15,933 bases of DNA from positions 1 to 15,933 of the forward strand of contig JAEUIG010000572.1 of assembly GCA_016795125.1 (NCBI GenBank), written 5' to 3'. A program made the translations under genes and the position numbers. A model generated the notes under the pieces. It saw only the letters and a list, made by a program, of their open reading frames with translations. It had not been told where the DNA came from and did not search any database. This document shows positions 14,529 to 15,933 of the stretch, piece after piece. This DNA comes from Planctomycetaceae bacterium (GTDB lineage Bacteria; Planctomycetota; Planctomycetia; Planctomycetales; Planctomycetaceae). Position 1 is the stretch's first letter. The number at the start of each line of letters is the position of its first letter.

Positions 14529-14636
14529 GCGGCAGGACTGGACTTCACGGCTTCGGGTGACGAACAAGTTAATGTTCGAAGTGGTACGCAAGTTCGCCTG
14601 TGGCGGCAGTGCTCAGACAGCAGGCGACGATGACAG

Positions 14637-14753
14637 CCGCCCCCTGCCGGGGCGGGGGACGAACCTCAGATCCGGGACCGGGGGTTCCGCTCCGTTCGCC
14701 TGTCGGCGAGCGGAGTTCCACCCCCGGCTACAATCCGTCGCCCCTCCGGGGCG
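14637..14753 (-). repeat. Third GTAG-associated hairpin cluster (copy C, divergent)
   Basis: Three hairpins stand in series: CCGCCCC/GGGGCGG (14637-14643 with 14649-14655); a compound stem in which CCGGGGG (14678-14684) pairs with CCCCCGG (14721-14727) and inner CTCCG...CGGAG and TCGCC...GGCGA arms extend it; and CGCCCC/GGGGCG (14739-14744 with 14748-14753). CTAC at 14728-14731 means GTAG directly precedes the long stem on the minus strand, as in copies A and B. It shares no long sequence identity with them. Confidence 0.6.
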
Positions 14754-14833
14754 GGCCGTCACACCGTTGAGTCGATTGGTTCGTCGAGTGCAGACTTAAA
14801 GGCCGACGCCCGATCGGGCACAGTCACTGACTA

Positions 14834-14860
14834 CTCTGCGTCCTCCGCGTCCTCTGCGGT
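14834..14860 (-). repeat. Three 9-mers CT(C)(T/C)GCGTC just past the M3 peptidase stop
   Basis: CTCTGCGTC (14834-14842), CTCCGCGTC (14843-14851) and CTCTGCGGT (14852-14860) run head to tail. On the minus strand this is a purine-rich GACGCAGAG-type tract starting 6 bp after the peptidase stop codon, similar in type and placement to the tracts after the SDR and moaD-like genes. Confidence 0.7.
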
Positions 14861-14866
14861 GAGACT

Positions 14867-15933
14867 TTAGACGAGGCCGTATTGCCGCAGCAGGGCCTGC
14901 GGATCGGGGTCGCGGCCGCGGAAGTCGCGGAAGACGTCCATCGGGTGTCGTCCGCCACCCAGTGCGAGCACGGTCTCGCGGAACCGGCGGCCGACTTGCT
15001 GCACCGCCGCTTCGTTGTCGAGGCCGGCCTCTTCGACCGCGCCGTAGGCATCGGCGCTGAGCACTTCGGCCCACTTGTAACTGTAGTAGCCCGCCGCGTA
15101 CCCGCCGGAGAAGATGTGCTGGAACGAGCAGAGCGAGCGGTCGTCCGGCAGCATCGGAAGCACGGAAGTCTTCTCCATGATCCGTCGCTGCGCCTCGAAG
15201 ATGGACTCGCTGCCCGCCGGATCGAACCGCGTGTGCAGGTCCAGGTCGGTCATGCCGAACGTGAGTTGCCGCAGCATGTCCGAGCCGGCGCGGAACGTCC
15301 GCGCGGCACACAGCTTCTGGTAAAGCTCCTCCGGCAACGGTTCGCCGGTTTCGAAGTGCGCCGTCATGCCCATCAGGGTCGGACGGTGGTAGCACCAGTT
15401 CTCCATGAACTGGCTCGGCAGTTCGACGGCGTCCCACTCGACGCCGCCGATGCCGGCCGCATCGGGATAATCGACGCGGGTCAGCATGTGCTGCAGCCCG
15501 TGTCCGAACTCGTGGAACAGCGTCTGCACCTCGCGGAAGTTCATCAGCGCCGGCTTGCCGCCGGCAGGCGGGGTGCCGTTGCAGATGAGATGGGCCACCG
15601 GGACCTGCACGCCGCCGTCCAGCACGCGCCGGGAGCAGCAGTCGTCCATCCACGCGCCGCCGCGCTTGTTCTCCGGGCGCGAGTACGGATCGTAGAAGAA
15701 CCCGGCGATCTGCCGTCCGGATTCGTCCAGCACGTGGAAGTACCGCACATCGGGATGCCAGAGCGATGCTTCCGCAGGCTCGATCCGGACGCCAAACAGG
15801 CGCTCGATCAGGTCGAACAGTCCCTGCAGGACGCGTTCGTGCGGGAAGTAGGGCTTGAGTTCTTCTTCGCTGAACTGGAACTTCCGTTCGCGCAGCCGCT
15901 CCGCCCAATAGGCCACGTCCCACTGCAGCGGCG
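14867..15933 (-). CDS. M3 family oligopeptidase (oligopeptidase A/PrlC-like), C-terminal part
   Basis: The frame remains open to the right edge (PLQWDVAYWAERLRE precedes the rest), so the gene starts outside the window and about 354 residues are present. The zinc site is HEFGH at 15512-15526, with the third ligand Glu in EWDAVELPSQFMENW. The substrate-binding loop HIFSGGYAAGYYSYKWAEVL is intact. These are the signatures of M3A thimet/oligopeptidase A metallopeptidases, cytoplasmic enzymes that cut peptides, for example degraded signal peptides. The TAA is at 14869-14867. The GTG at 15916 encodes an internal Val and is not a start. A name such as prlC is likely by family, but the missing N-terminal half prevents separation from Dcp-type relatives. 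Confidence 0.9.
   Translation of the reverse strand, partial: PLQWDVAYWAERLRERKFQFSEEELKPYFPHERVLQGLFDLIERLFGVRIEPAEASLWHPDVRYFHVLDESGRQIAGFFYDPYSRPENKRGGAWMDDCCSRRVLDGGVQVPVAHLICNGTPPAGGKPALMNFREVQTLFHEFGHGLQHMLTRVDYPDAAGIGGVEWDAVELPSQFMENWCYHRPTLMGMTAHFETGEPLPEELYQKLCAARTFRAGSDMLRQLTFGMTDLDLHTRFDPAGSESIFEAQRRIMEKTSVLPMLPDDRSLCSFQHIFSGGYAAGYYSYKWAEVLSADAYGAVEEAGLDNEAAVQQVGRRFRETVLALGGGRHPMDVFRDFRGRDPDPQALLRQYGLV

Larger units (their letters stand above)
14529..14866. other. Convergent intergenic region with hairpin cluster and tandem tract
   Basis: This 338-bp gap separates the convergent sulfatase-fold and M3 peptidase genes. It contains the GTAG-hairpin cluster (14637-14753) and the CTCTGCGTC tract (14834-14860). 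The short open frame beginning near 14557 runs through these repeats and is not supported as a gene. Confidence 0.6.

Noticed and set aside
14557..14799. An 80-codon frame after the sulfatase-fold gene.
   Set aside because: It runs through the hairpin cluster and has no protein features.

Overview
The window is GC-rich bacterial chromosome, most likely from a planctomycete. This is an inference. It rests on the mix of conserved genes (a GlcD-GlpC type FAD/iron-sulfur fusion, a tandem alkaline-phosphatase-superfamily cluster, a lone CaMKII-association-domain protein, a GH88 enzyme), on weak or absent Shine-Dalgarno sequences, and on gene gaps filled with short dispersed hairpin repeats. No rRNA, tRNA, CRISPR array, integrase or insertion sequence is visible.

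Layout, left to right. (1) 1-1207, plus strand: the 3' end of a GH88 unsaturated-uronyl hydrolase gene, then 4 bp later an SDR oxidoreductase, probably a carbohydrate-degradation operon. (2) 1454-5959, minus strand: a four-gene block reading right to left. It holds a polytopic membrane protein, a small zinc-ribbon membrane protein, a 985-residue FAD/4Fe-4S oxidoreductase, and a MoaD/ThiS-like ubiquitin-fold protein ending in GG that overlaps the oxidoreductase stop by 4 bp. (3) 6187-6801, minus strand: folE, GTP cyclohydrolase I, with a composite hairpin repeat just upstream. (4) 7148-8283: a CaMKII-association-domain (NTF2-like) gene converging on an isoprenylcysteine-methyltransferase-like membrane protein. 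(5) 8698-14528, plus strand: a 54-residue membrane microprotein, two overlapping cytoplasmic phosphodiesterase/nucleotide-pyrophosphatase family enzymes, then, after a second composite hairpin repeat, a membrane-anchored sulfatase-fold hydrolase with Thr at the nucleophile position. (6) 14867-15933, minus strand: an M3 oligopeptidase that continues past the right edge.

The genes are mostly recognisable housekeeping or conserved families. The most unusual content lies between them. Two composite repeats (6824-6988 and 12412-12597, inverted relative to each other) share a 29-nt end and the same order of hairpins. They are bounded by GTAGCC...GGC(T)A(C/T) and show a compensatory base-pair change, which recalls REP/REPIN elements. 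A third GTAG-hairpin cluster lies at 14637-14753. Other repeats are an AAGC-TCT-GCTT double hairpin (8327-8375) with an inverted partial copy (8972-8995), purine-rich CGCAGAG/CACGGAGA-type tracts just past three stop codons, and heptameric CCTAGAC repeats directly before a start codon. As a candidate system, the microprotein plus three alkaline-phosphatase-fold enzymes is the best protein-level lead.
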